Source: Uranotaenia lowii (lineage: Eukaryota > Arthropoda > Insecta > Diptera > Culicidae). From it: DNA of 64,000 bases. Of the stretch, positions 11,961 through 23,776 are shown in pieces. Each line of letters starts with the position of its first letter. Position 1 is the first letter of the stretch. Made by a program: the position numbers and the translations under genes. The DNA lies in assembly GCF_029784155.1 (NCBI RefSeq), contig NC_073691.1, positions 29,107,130-29,171,129 on the forward strand, written 5' to 3'. Under the pieces are notes generated by a model that searched no databases, was not told the DNA's origin, and was given only the letters and a program-made list of their open reading frames with translations.

Positions 11961-13947
11961 GACAAAAATGACAAAAATGACAAAAATGACAAAAATGACA
12001 AAAATGACAAAAATGACAAAAATGACAAAAATGACAAAAATGACAAAAATGACAAAAATGACAAAAATGACAAAAATGACAAAAATGACAAAAATGACAA
12101 AAATGACAAAAATGACAAAAATGACAAAAATGACAAAAATGACAAAAATGACAAAAATGACAAAAATGACAAAAATGACAAAAATGACAAAAATGACAAA
12201 AATGACAAAAATGACAAAAATGACAAAAATGACAAAAATGACAAAAATGACAAAAATGACAAAAATGACAAAAATGACAAAAATGACAAAAATGACAAAA
12301 ATGACAAAAATGACAAAAATGACAAAAATGACAAAAATGACAAAAATGACAAAAATGACAAAAATGACAAAAATGACAAAAATGACAAAAATGACAAAAA
12401 TGACAAAAATGACAAAAATGACAAAAATGACAAAAATGACAAAAATGACAAAAATGACAAAAATGACAAAAATGACAAAAATGACAAAAATGACAAAAAT
12501 GACAAAAATGACAAAAATGACAAAAATGACAAAAATGACAAAAATGACAAAAATGACAAAAATGACAAAAATGACAAAAATGACAAAAATGACAAAAATG
12601 ACAAAAATGACAAAAATGACAAAAATGACAAAAATGACAAAAATGACAAAAATGACAAAAATGACAAAAATGACAAAAATGACAAAAATGACAAAAATGA
12701 CAAAAATGACAAAAATGACAAAAATGACAAAAATGACAAAAATGACAAAAATGACAAAAATGACAAAAATGACAAAAATGACAAAAATGACAAAAATGAC
12801 AAAAATGACAAAAATGACAAAAATGACAAAAATGACAAAAATGACAAAAATGACAAAAATGACAAAAATGACAAAAATGACAAAAATGACAAAAATGACA
12901 AAAATGACAAAAATGACAAAAATGACAAAAATGACAAAAATGACAAAAATGACAAAAATGAAAAAATGACAAAAATGACAAAAATGACAAAAATGAAAAA
13001 ATGACAAAAATGACAAAAATGACAAAAATGACAAAAATGACAAAAATGACAAAAATGACAAAAATGACAAAAATGACAAAAATGACAAAAATGACAAAAA
13101 TGACAAAAATGACAAAAATGACAAAAATGACAAAAATGACAAAAATGACAAAAATGACAAAAATGACAAAAATGACAAAAATGACAAAAATGACAAAAAT
13201 GACAAAAATGACAAAAATGACAAAAATGACAAAAATGACAAAAATGACAAAAATGACAAAAATGACAAAAATGACAAAAATGACAAAAATGACAAAAATG
13301 ACAAAAATGACAAAAATGACAAAAATGACAAAAATGACAAAAATGACAAAAATGACAAAAATGACAAAAATGACAAAAATGACAAAAATGACAAAAATGA
13401 CAAAAATGACAAAAATGACAAAAATGACAAAAATGACAAAAATGACAAAAATGACAAAAATGACAAAAATGACAAAAATGACAAAAATGACAAAAATGAC
13501 AAAAATGACAAAAATGACAAAAATGACAAAAATGACAAAAATGACAAAAATGACAAAAATGACAAAAATGACAAAAATGACAAAAATGACAAAAATGACA
13601 AAAATTACAAAAATGACAAAAATGACAAAAATGACAAAAATGACAAAAATGACAAAAATGACAAAAATGACAAAAATGACAAAAATGACAAAAATGACAA
13701 AAATGACAAAAATGACAAAAATGACAAAAATGACAAAAATGACAAAAATGACAAAAATGACAAAAATGACAAAAATGACAAAAATGACAAAAATGACAAA
13801 AATGACAAAAATGACAAAAATGACAAAAATGACAAAAATGACAAAAATGACAAAAATGACAAAAATGACAAAAATGACAAAAATGACAAAAATGACAAAA
13901 ATGACAAAAATGACAAAAATGACAAAAATGACAAAAATGACAAAAAT

Positions 13948-14363
13948 GACGAAAATGACGAAAATGACAAAAATGACAAAAATGACAAAAATGACACAAA
14001 TGACACAAATGACAAAAATGACAAAAATGACAAAAATGACAAAAATGACAAAAATGACACAAATGACACAAATGACAAAAATGACAAAAATGACAAAAAT
14101 GACAAAAAATGACAAAAATGACAAAAAATGACAAAAATGACAAAAATGACAAAAATGACAAAAATGACAAAAATGACAAAAATGACAAAAATGACAAAAA
14201 TGACAAAAATGACAAAAATGACAAAAATGACAAAAATGACAAAAATGACAAAAATGACAAAAATGACAAAAATGGCAAAAATGACAAAAATGACAAAAAT
14301 GACAAAAATGACAAAAATGACAAAAATGACAAAAATGACAAAAATGACAAAAATGACAAAAGT
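13948..14363. repeat. Marker block, second copy of the 2.4-kb higher-order repeat
   Basis: Same ordered variants as the block at 11514-11960: GACG units at 13948 and 13957, TGACAC doublets at about 13994 and 14056, 10-bp units near 14103 and 14123, TGGC at 14273 and AGTGAC at 14361. The offsets are 2,431 bp for the GACG pair, 2,412 bp for TGGC and 2,403 bp for AGTGAC, which shows small unit-number changes since duplication. A third TGACAC doublet at about 14950 may mark another, partial copy. Confidence 0.85.
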
Positions 14364-15925
14364 GACAAAAATGACAAAAATGACAAAAATGACAAAAATG
14401 ACAAAAATGACAAAAATGACAAAAATGACAAAAATGACAAAAATGACAAAAATGACAAAAATGACAAAAATGACAAAAATGACAAAAATGACAAAAATGA
14501 CAAAAATGACAAAAATGACAAAAATGACAAAAATGACAAAAATGACAAAAATGACAAAAATGACAAAAATGACAAAAATGACAAAAATGACAAAAATGAC
14601 AAAAATGACAAAAATGACAAAAATGACAAAAATGACAAAAATGACAAAAATGACAAAAATGACAAAAATGACAAAAATGACAAAAATGACAAAAATGACA
14701 AAAATGACAAAAATGACAAAAATGACAAAAATGACAAAAATGACAAAAATGACAAAAATGACAAAAATGACAAAAATGACAAAAATGACAAAAATGACAA
14801 AAATGACAAAAATGACAAAAATGACAAAAATGACAAAAATGACAAAAATGACAAAAATGACAAAAATGACAAAAATGACAAAAATGACAAAAATGACAAA
14901 AATGACAAAAATGACAAAAATGACAAAAATGACAAAAATGACAAAAATGACACAAATGACACAAATGATAAAAATGACAAAAATGACAAAAATGACAAAA
15001 ATGACAAAAATGACAAAAATGACAAAAATGACAAAAATGACAAAAATGACAAAAATGACAAAAATGACAAAAATGACAAAAATGACAAAAATGACAAAAA
15101 TGACAAAAATGACAAAAATGACAAAAATGACAAAAATGACAAAAATGACAAAAATGACAAAAATGACAAAAATGACAAAAATGACAAAAATGACAAAAAT
15201 GACAAAAATGACAAAAATGACAAAAATGACAAAAATGACAAAAATGACAAAAATGACAAAAATGACAAAAATGACAAAAATTACAAAAATGACAAAAATG
15301 ACAAAAATGACAAAAATGACAAAAATGACAAAAATGACAAAAATGACAAAAATGACAAAAATGACAAAAATGACAAAAATGACAAAAATGACAAAAATGA
15401 CAAAAATGACAAAAATGACAAAAATGACAAAAATGACAAAAATGACAAAAATGACAAAAATGACAAAAATGACAAAAATGACAAAAATGACAAAAATGAC
15501 AAAAATGACAAAAATGACAAAAATGACAAAAATGACAAAAATGACAAAAATGACAAAAATGACAAAAATGACAAAAATGACAAAAATGACAAAAATGACA
15601 AAAATGACAAAAATGACAAAAATGACAAAAATGACAAAAATGACAAAAATGACAAAAATGACAAAAATGACAAAAATGACAAAAATGACAAAAATGACAA
15701 AAATGACAAAAATGACAAAAATGACAAAAATGACAAAAATGACAAAAATGACAAAAATGACAAAAATGACAAAAATGACAAAAATGACAAAAATGACAAA
15801 AATGACAAAAATGACAAAAATGACAAAAATGACAAAAATGACAAAAATGACAAAAATGTCAAAAATGTCAAAAATGTCAAAAATGACAAAAATGATAAAA
15901 AGGACAAAAATGACAAAAATGACAA

Positions 15926-16258
15926 AAATTACAAATATTACAAAAATAACAAAAATTACAAAAATTACAAAAATTTCAAAAATTACAAAAATTACAAAAA
16001 TTACAAAAATTACAAAAATTACAAAAATTACAAAAATTACAAAAATTACAAAAATTACAAAAATTACAAAAATTACAAAAATTACAAAAATTACAAAAAT
16101 TACAAAAATTACAAAAATTACAAAAATTACAAAAATTACAAAAATTACAAAAATTACAAAAATTACAAAAATTACAAAAATTACAAAAATTACAAAAATT
16201 ACAAAAATTACAAAAATTACAAAAATTACAAAAATTACAAAAATTACAAAAATAACAA
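15926..16258 (-). repeat. TTTTTGTAA-type block within array 1
   Basis: A nearly pure run of AAAAATTAC (TTTTTGTAA on the minus strand), differing from the rest of array 1 by one base per unit. It opens next to a transition zone with irregular units (about 15852-15960) that includes three consecutive TTTTTGACA units on the minus strand. The sharp edges suggest block-wise homogenisation rather than random mutation. Confidence 0.9.
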
Positions 16259-16609
16259 AAATGACAAAAATGACTAAAATGACAAAAATTACAAAAATTA
16301 CAAAAATAACAAAAATGACAAAAATGACTAAAATGACAAAAATGACAAATATGACAAAAATGACAAAAAAGACAAAAATGACAAAAATGACAAAAATGAC
16401 AAAAATGACAAAAATGACAAAAATGACAAAAATGACAAAAATGACAAAAATGACAAAAATGACAAAAATGACAAAAATGACAAAAATGACAAAAATGACA
16501 AAAATGACAAAAATGACAAAAATCACAAAAATGACAAAAATGACAAAAATGACAAAAAATGACAAAAATGACCAAAATGACATAAATGACAAAAATGACA
16601 AAAAAGATA

Positions 16610-19600
16610 ACATCGCCTCTTTTTCAACATTTTTTCCACTTAAATTTTGGATTTTTAATATTTCCATAAAAAATGTTTGTTCTTTCGAGATTCCATCCTA
16701 GATAAAATGACGAAAATTTACAAGTCTCGATAAACTTAAAGATCCAGAATAATCTGGAGGGATAAAATCAACGCATAAAACTACAGCAGAACAGATTGAA
16801 TCTTGACGGATAGAAATGTATGCTGCAAATTATCACATCCTGTTTCAATTTTAACTTTTCTCGCTTTATATTTTTGGACTTTGGAAATAAATGAACGAAC
16901 GAACCTTTACCCAAGTGAGTTTTAAGTTTACAACTGAATATACATATTTTCATGATTTTTTGTTAAGCCTTATAGATATTAAAAAAAAACACATTAAAAT
17001 CCCTCGAAAGGATCCAATATATCTTTTTTAAGAAATGTCTATTAGTTTACATCAATTGATTCGAAAAATTCAATGAGGTTCAAACTTCAAGTTAAATGAT
17101 CTTTTAAACTTTTATATTATATTTTTCAAATTTGGTTCTGAGATTTCACTCTGAATTCTGATGTTGATCTTTGTTCCAGAAGTAGGGTTTTTTACTCGGT
17201 TCAGTCCTTCATCCTGATCCTTAAGCTATGCCATTGCTTGCAACTTTTTCTCCTCGAACGATAAATTTTCAAAAATTCAAACATAAAGTTGTGTCAACGA
17301 AATTACCGATTTTTTTTTTTTGGTTGAAAGCAATGTTTACCCAAGGAAAGGTGTCTCCGGTAACGCCTTGTTTGAAGTTTGGAGGTTTTTTTCTTCGTTT
17401 GTCCGGGGCCAAACATTTGTAATCGTTCTGATAAAAAGTCGAACGAAGGAAAGAAGTCCTCCGATTCAAAGGATCGGGAAAAGGAGTCCCAAATCAGACA
17501 AAGGCATATCATCGGACCATATATCATTCGATCCCGGGAGTGAAACAAGGATTTCGATCGAAAAGGTAAAATTTTCTCAAATTTTTCTAAGGAATAATCG
17601 TTTGTGTTGTTGCCGTTTTCGCTCTTTTCGTTTGTTTTGTTTTCACCGGCAGAGTCAACTGGTGACAGTGTTTTGTTGATTCGAACATTTTTTTTGCTGC
17701 CTTCCTTAAACATTCTATTTACACTGCGGGCTTTGTTTGTTTACAACTTTTGCGGCGCACCGATTCAAAGGATTTCGGTTCGGGGTTTTCGGTGATTCAG
17801 GAGTGAGACAAGGGCAAAATCGTTCCTCGTAATTGAGTTGTTCGGCTGCGAATAGAGTCTAGAAGTATAGGTACATTTTGTTTCTGGTTTTTTTTCTAAA
17901 AATAGACCTTATAAAAATTAAAAAATCTGGTTTACAAATTTAGAGTTTTTGGTATTTATATCGAATTTTCAAATTTTCGAATAACAGTGAAATGAAAGTT
18001 TTTCCCCTTGGTGAACAACACAAAATTGAGTAATAAAATTTGATTGGTTTTCTAGCACGAAATTATTGTGTTGCATACAGTCAGGCGTTTAATCAAAAAG
18101 AGATTTCGGTGATATCAACGTATCGTTGTAAATCAACTTATGAAGTTTTTTTCATTACAGTTTTTTTTTTTACACCGAATTGGAAGTTTTGTTGTCTTCG
18201 TCTTCGAAAAAATGTACCTTTATCCTAATGTCTCTAAAAGAGTCTGCTTCACTGATGCTATTGTTCCGAAAATTGATGTAATTTTTGCAATTGGTGCAAC
18301 TGGAAAAAAAATTTTAACAGATGCTGTCTTCAAAAAAAAAAAAAAAGGTGCGCACCTTTAAAGAAATCCGGAGATGTGTCAAAATAGATAAAAAGTAGAA
18401 CCGATTAGGACCGGTCTTTACCTTAGAAAGGACTCAGGAGAGAAAAAACAATAAGTAACCTCGATGTTGCATGCTGTGCGCCTTTTTTTTTTGTTCCAGA
18501 TGATTTCGGTCATTGGCTTGATCCTCGGATTTTTATAAGAGCAGATCTTAAAAAATGAGCCTGCTTTTTTTTCAAACCGAGATCGGTATGTTGCATAGTT
18601 TCAGGCCTGCTTTTTTCCTCAAAAAACTATTTTCTAGAGGCTATAAAGACATTCCGGAGAAATTTGTTGGCCCATCCATTGGTCGATGTCGGCTAACCAA
18701 TATTTTGGAGGCACAAACAAACAAATAGAAAACCCTGCTTGGGTTGGTTACGTAGCTTTTTGTGTCCCAAATTCCGATTCTGATCGTGAAATTGCAAACA
18801 AAAGTTGAGCGGTGAATCCGGGGACAGTACATAAATTTAAACTCATAATGGGTCCATGTTCTTTGAAGAGAAAAAAGAAGCGGGCCGGTACCTTTACTCT
18901 TGAATCAATCTATCTCGGACAAAAGACATTCGGGAAAAATTTGTAACTTTTAACGTTGAATGCTTCCAATTGTTATGAATTTGTAAACTTTTTCGACAAT
19001 GGGTAGCTTTTGAATTGAAAAAAGAAGGGACGTGCCATCGTCTTTTGGTTGATGTCTAAATATTTTCCATTTGATCGATACGATTCTTCCTCCGGTGGAC
19101 AACTCAGAGGTCATTTTTCTACGATTGAAATCGAAATCGAACCCAAACGGCTAGTTTCTAGACTTTAGACATTTCAATTTCATGTCTGATTGCGCTCGAG
19201 TAGCAGATGTTAGGTCTGAATTTACGATCGCAGCTTTTGACGATTGGGGTCCTAACACAGAAATTTAGGGAAAAATACCTCCTAAAGGGTTACCAAAAGT
19301 CAGTTGCAACCGATGAAGAGGCACCGGAATCGGTTTCCGTCTTTTGCTGCTTCACCGCTCATTAACGATGCTTAGCTGCCGCACCTCTAATTGCCCTCCG
19401 CAGACAACCCGAAATCGGTGGGAAATTATCGGCGATTCGAATGTAAAAGTTTTACAGTAAAACATTAAGAGGGTGCGCTTCAGCGGTTGAAGCTCATTTA
19501 AGAAGCCAATGAAAGATATCTTTTTCAATTCCGGGATCCAACAACTGACCATTCTGAGACAGATGATGAGCAACAGGTGCAACATGTCGAAGATTTACTT

Positions 19601-19872
19601 GTGGAGTGTAAAGACTGGAATTCAATTGAAGAATCCAGTAGACACAAAATATTTTTAAATTATATTCTATCAATGAGGGAAAATGGGAAGACTAGGCCCG
19701 ATTTTCTTGGTTGTTGTGGTGGAAACGCCTAGACAAAAAGATTAAATATTCATAATTATTATTATTAAGATTAAAGACATTTTACCATTAATATGGCTTT
19801 CATGTCTGTATTCATAATGATCTAAGAAAAATAAACTAAGTTATATTTCATTTAAAAAGGATCATTGAATAC
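16610..19872. other. Unique non-genic DNA between array 1 and the Tc1-like element
   Basis: No gene recognised. About 17160-17830 is more GC-balanced and contains GATTCAAAGGAT twice (near 17463 and 17763). A perfect 16-bp palindrome AAAGGTGCGCACCTTT lies at 18344-18359 behind a long A run. Around 18640 and 18915 a segment containing AAAGACATTC and AAATTTGT is repeated imperfectly, hinting at an old local duplication. Open frames are short and unrelated to known proteins. Confidence 0.5.
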
Positions 19873-19874
19873 TA

Positions 19875-20062
19875 AAGTCTGCTTCATTTAATATTGGAAC
19901 AAATTCTTTTGCTCATTGTGGCGCTCCTAGTGGACGGATTTGGAAACTTTTTTCACCCACGTGTCGGGAAATTCATTACCTTTCACCATGTATTTATGTC
20001 ATAACACCAAACGATAGCATTTTGTAAACAACCAGAGAGATCAAATTGTGCACAGTTTTCTT
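19875..20062 (+). repeat. Left arm of a long inverted repeat shared by elements A and B
   Basis: This arm is the reverse complement of 20619-20819. The pair looks like a 190-200 bp terminal inverted repeat but includes 5' coding sequence of the transposase. It is best explained as the 5' ends of two family members facing each other. The true terminal repeat is the 27-bp end. Confidence 0.85.
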
Positions 20063-20442
20063 GAAAATCCATTGTTGTCGGCATCGAAGCTAGCTAAACA
20101 GCTTAAAATGCCCAGAAATACCGTATGGCGTGTTATCAAGCAGTACAAGGAAACATTGACGACGGCTCGGAAGCCGCATTCGAAGCGTCGGAGTGGAACT
20201 GTCGACCGGAAACTGCGTGGGAAAGTCATCAAGGCCGTCAAGAGGAATCCCAATCTTTCAGACCGCGATTTGGCCAATAAGTTCCAGGCCGCTCACAGTA
20301 CGGTGCGACGAATTCGTCTCCGGGAAGGAATAAGGTCATTCCGAGCCAGCAAACAGCCAAATCGGACGCTGAAGCAGAACAATGTGGCCAGAATCCGTGC
20401 TCGAAAGCTGTACGACCAAGTGCTGACCAAGTTCGACGGATG
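19875..20442 (+). mobile_element. 5' part of a Tc1/mariner element (element A), truncated
   Basis: It begins with a terminal sequence starting AAGTCTGCTTCATTTAATAT right after a TA dinucleotide (19873-19874), as expected for Tc1/mariner insertion. A 5' untranslated stretch and the N-terminal third of a transposase follow, and the element ends at 20442, where a second element begins at a TA. No 3' end of element A is found downstream of 20820. Compared with the related sequence at 20619-20819, element A has lost a net 16 bp that held the transposase ATG. Confidence 0.85.
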
Positions 20443-20461
20443 TAAAGTCTGCTTCATTTAA
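20018..20461 (+). pseudogene. Tc1/mariner transposase, N-terminal fragment, start codon lost
   Basis: The open frame from 20018 encodes the bipartite DNA-binding part of a Tc1/mariner transposase. The first helix-turn-helix is around SASKLAKQLKMPRNTVWRVI and the second around NPNLSDRDLANKFQAAHSTV; then comes a basic linker ending at KFDGC. Families of this type continue directly into the first catalytic aspartate (MDDE-like), but here the frame runs into another transposon end and stops after six further codons, so the whole catalytic domain is missing. No ATG precedes the domain in frame (a TAG lies just upstream at 20015-20017); the ATG is retained only in the inverted copy at 20658-20660. 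The arrangement resembles the mosquito ITmD37E (DD37E) group, but this is from memory. It cannot transpose by itself. Confidence 0.85.
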
Positions 20462-20819
20462 TATTGGAACACAAACAATTGCGTGTAGTTCAGTCATTTA
20501 TTAATGAATTCAAAATTTGTTTTTCATACAAATGTAGCATTTTCTTTACTCTTTCATTAAAAAAAATTAAAAAAATTATTCATTGCTGTTTCGAAGAAAT
20601 TCTCGTACTCGTACTCGTAAGAAAACTGTGCACAATTTGATCTCTCCGTTCGGCTTCCATGGCGGTTGTTTACAAAATGCTATCGTTTGGTGTTATGACA
20701 TAAATACATGGTGAAAGGTAATGAATTTCCCGACACGTGGGTGAAAAAAGTTTCCAAATCCGTCCACTAGGAGCACAATGAGCAAAAGAATTTGTTCCAA
20801 TATTAAATGAAGCAGACTT
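20445..20819 (-). mobile_element. 375-bp MITE of the same Tc1/mariner family (element B)
   Basis: Both ends are perfect 27-bp inverted repeats (20445-20471 and 20793-20819; outer bases AAGTCTGCTTCATTTAATAT), and both are flanked by TA (20443-20444 and 20820-20821). Read on the minus strand it starts like element A, carries the ATG (20660-20658) and about 14 transposase codons, then jumps to a short A/T-rich 3' region. It is thus an internally deleted, complete-ended derivative of the transposon whose truncated 5' part lies next to it. It has no transposase and would depend on one in trans. Confidence 0.85.
20619..20819 (-). repeat. Right arm of the long inverted repeat (5' end of element B)
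   Basis: Reverse complement of 19875-20062 with few mismatches, plus the extra 16 bp that contain the transposase start (ATGGAAGCCGAACGG on the minus strand, 20660 downward). It preserves the ancestral 5' end better than the left arm does. Confidence 0.85.
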
Positions 20820-20821
20820 TA

Positions 20822-21642
20822 AATTGAAACATCTTTATTTAAAGATTATTCATTTAATTGAATTTTGATGCTAAACAGATAATCAACTAAAGTCAAATAC
20901 CTTGTAATAAAATGATTAAAAAGAAAAGTATACATGGTTACGCGATTTAAGAGTGTACGTGGTGAGTGCATATGTAAATTGGGTGGTGCTTCAGAGATGA
21001 GGAGCGTGAGTGACTGTCATAGGAGATTCTTGGATGAACTGATTACTTTGATCATTCTAGATTCGTATTTCGGAGCGAAAGGATTGTGTTTGGCGATGCG
21101 TGGAAGTGACTTAAAATCTGTAGGAAAGTAGAATTTAAGGAGAAACGTGTTAAGGGAATAAATTCACCACAGTTGTCATCACATCTCTTTGAAAAAAATT
21201 GCAACTCGTTGTTAAATAATAACAATTGTTAACAGCATGTTGGTTATTTCAAGTGACTATTTATGCTCCGAAACCCAAAACAATAGACGATCCTTCAGAT
21301 GAATTAGAAGCGCTTTCTTTGGGTGCTTCGAAATCGATAGATAAAAGCTTCATTGACTTTTTTTACCATGTTGCCTTTCGTGCCACAGTTTATAAGTCCT
21401 AGCGGATTCTTAATCTCAAAAATTCAATGAAATATCAACTCCATTGAACTTCTATTTTATAAGCACTTTTACAAATTATAAAAAGAAACTTTTCAGCACT
21501 TTTTCAGCAATATTTCTAGAGCATATTGTAAATGTTCCAGAGGGTGGATATAGGATATCAGCATTGTGTCTAGATGAAATACTAAAGTCAACTTGTTATC
21601 CTTCAGCCTTAGCATATTTTCGCATTTTTTATTGGTTTTATT
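20822..21642. other. Unique AT-rich DNA
   Basis: No gene recognised and no remainder of the Tc1/mariner transposase. A 65-codon open frame at 20934-21131 has no recognisable features. Confidence 0.5.
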
Positions 21643-21819
21643 TTGTTTCAATTATTACCATCTGTATGGCATTTGCGACTTAATCAACGTTGCAGTTGGC
21701 AGATTGTTATTGAAAAGCTTATCAGGTACAACTGTGTTCGAAGTTTACTCCTGGGCTTGAACTCGCAGACATCGGTTCAGGAGGCAACAGACTTGCCAAC
21801 TGAGCTATATCACAAGCCC
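21643..21819 (-). mobile_element. tRNA-derived SINE
   Basis: The minus-strand head at 21819-21748 is a tRNA-like sequence with a textbook A box (TAGCTCAGTTGG) and B box (GAGTTCAAGCCC). It is followed by a tRNA-unrelated body containing TTGCAGTTGGC and GACTTAATCAACG on the plus strand, and an A/T-rich 3' end near 21643. I recall this head and body as a common mosquito SINE but cannot verify it here. The acceptor ends do not pair fully, so it is not a working tRNA. Confidence 0.75.
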
Positions 21820-22909
21820 AAAAATATTTTCACATAAATATGTTGTATATGTATCAATTTGACTAATTAATCTATGCTTAAAACTATTTCTTTTTATATT
21901 AAAATCAAAACAAATAACAACTTGGTTTAACATTTCACACGATATGTCAAATGGGTTGTGAAATTCGGTTTTTCCTTAAGTAATTATTCTTAGAGGCTAA
22001 AAATTCCGAAGAGATCGAGGTGAAACATCATACGGTGTCTTTTCAACTAGTTTTGTACTATCAATATTTAGAACATTGTGTAAACAGGCGACGAAAAAGT
22101 AGGTATAATTCATGCTTGATTCATTTCATTCCATTTTTTTCATTTCATTCCAATTACGCAAAATTACTTAAATATTATATCTCAATTAATGGACCACACG
22201 AAGAAAGGGCTTCGTGTTCTGTCGTAAATATGATTTTATAGAAAATTTTGACTTGAAAGTCATTTTCCTTAAATATTTTATTTCGTTCAGCGAAATAAAG
22301 ACTTTCAAAGAGCTATGTACATTAAATTTTATAAGATGCGTTAGAGACCTTCAAAAAAACTTATTTCAAGAGCTTTGTGAAAACGTGCATGTGCTTTCAC
22401 GAAACTTTTTTATCGCTTTGTTTTCATTCTCTTGACTGGAATTGCTTTGAAATAAATCGATTAATTTCATAATTACTTTTAAGAATAATAAAGAAATTTG
22501 GAAATACATTCGGTCCGTTTTGATTGAGTGGCCCGACGGAGCAATCATATATCGAGATAAAAATATAAAAAAATACATTTCTTGAAATTTATTTATTTTT
22601 AATTATGTTTACAGAAGTTTTACGGCAAACGAAAAAGATGGTCCTAACTTTTAAAATTTTGCTTTTCGAATAACATAACTATACTAATGAAATAATGAAG
22701 TTTTTCAATTGATAGCATTTCAATGAGCTTTACGTAAAGATCCTGTGAAGGCTTGCCTTGTGTTCCACTCGCACATCCTACTTCAGTGTTGGTGTGAAGT
22801 AAGGTGGAATGCAAGAGTTATGCAACCATTGATGCCACATTTAAATCGGTATTTTCAAGCCCGAAAAAATCGGAGTTCGGTATGAAAATTAAAAAAAAAA
22901 AACGGTATA
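21820..22909. other. AT-rich non-genic DNA
   Basis: No gene, transposon end or repeat recognised; short open frames only. Confidence 0.5.
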
Positions 22910-23774
22910 CAGTCCCCCCACAATCATTAGTCACTTAACGTATCATTTCACCACAAAATGTTCGTTCATTCGGGTGTTAGTGGACCAAACATCAAGCTTT
23001 GCATGAATTTCAGTCATTAAATATTCCCTCTTTGATTTCAAACATGATTTTGTTTCCAATTTTGTTGAAAAATAAAATAATTTACCGAAACAATCAACGT
23101 TTTTCAAAACCACAATTATGGGTCAAAATTGAAGCTTGTAACAATTATTAGTCATATTGCCCACAATTATTAGTCACATAGAAGTCCATGGCAACACCCG
23201 AATATCAACATGAAAATCAACAAGTTTCTGGCAAACATTCAGGGGCATTCTTCTCTAGTATACGTTCAAGGGGCAATTGGGCTGAGCTAGCAACCAAGAA
23301 ATGTTTTGTTTTGCTCGCAAAATCGTGACCCATGATTGTGTGGAACTTGGTGGATTCTGTAACAATTATGGGTCACTTTTATTTTGCTAAATATTATTGA
23401 ATTTTCGCATTTCATTCGCTCAGTTTTATTTGGAGAATGTAGACTCTTCTTTTGTGCTTATATGGGACCAATTCATTTGGTTGGAATCTCTGAAATATCT
23501 GTATAAGGGGCTTAACGGTTTTAGATGTCAACCTTATAACATTGGAATTTTATGCGATAGTTCCACAGCTTATAGTTCAACTTTGATAAAAAGTATTCAA
23601 ACAGCAATTTTACTGTTATCAAACGCACAAATAATATTTTAAATGCATTTTAATGATATTGTCGATAAACCAAAAATAATAATATGATATAATTTCTTTT
23701 GGTTTAGTAGATCTCAGCAGTTCTAATGATCGGTGACTAATAATTGTGTGTGACCCATGATTGTGGGGGGACTG
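22910..23774. mobile_element. 865-bp pogo-like MITE with many subterminal motif copies
   Basis: The ends are inverted repeats starting CAGTCCCCCCACAATCAT, continuing TAGTCAC on the left and GGGTCAC on the right. Each end is flanked by TA (22908-22909 and 23775-23776). TA duplication plus a CAGT start fits the pogo/Tigger branch of Tc1/mariner. There is no transposase; the one open frame inside (23397-23642) has no relevant domain. The motif CAATTATTAGTCA or CAATTATGGGTCA occurs nine times counting the ends, in both orientations (about 23111, 23141, 23161, 23325-, 23362, 23733-, plus the termini and 23749-), and these are plausible transposase-binding sites. Confidence 0.85.
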
Positions 23775-23776
23775 TA

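Larger units (their letters stand above)
10632..16609 (-). repeat. Array 1 of the 9-bp satellite (about 660 units)
   Basis: Nearly 6 kb of tandem AAAAATGAC (TTTTTGTCA on the minus, T-rich strand). It is mainly TTTTTGTCA-type, with a TTTTTGTAA-type block at about 15926-16258 and a mixed TTTTTGTCA block at 16259-16609. Single-unit variants act as markers: GACG doublets, TGACAC doublets, TGGC, AGTGAC, 8-bp units (at about 10883, 11161 and 11349) and 10-bp units. It starts at GTAAAATGAC and ends at GACAAAAAAGATA. Five of six frames read through a pure TTTTTGTCA block, so long open frames on both strands here are by-products of the 9-bp period. Confidence 0.98.

Noticed and set aside
10632..16609. 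CRISPR-like array of short repeats
   Set aside because: There are no spacers: units are directly contiguous and uniform. The rest of the window is of eukaryotic type and no cas-like gene is present.
10557..16701. Open frames of up to 1,551 codons in array 1 on both strands
   Set aside because: They translate the 9-bp unit only (Met-Thr-Lys, Asp-Lys-Asn, Phe-Leu-Ser, Phe-Cys-His, Phe-Val-Ile). Five frames are open at once because the period is a multiple of three, and small unit-length changes switch frame without consequence.
18344..18359. 16-bp perfect palindrome as an operator or transposon end
   Set aside because: No partner site, gene or element boundary is nearby; kept only as a note in the regional entry.
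19875..20819. One transposon with 190-bp terminal inverted repeats
   Set aside because: A 27-bp terminus with its own TA at 20443-20444, and transposase coding sequence inside the supposed right repeat, fit two separate family members better.
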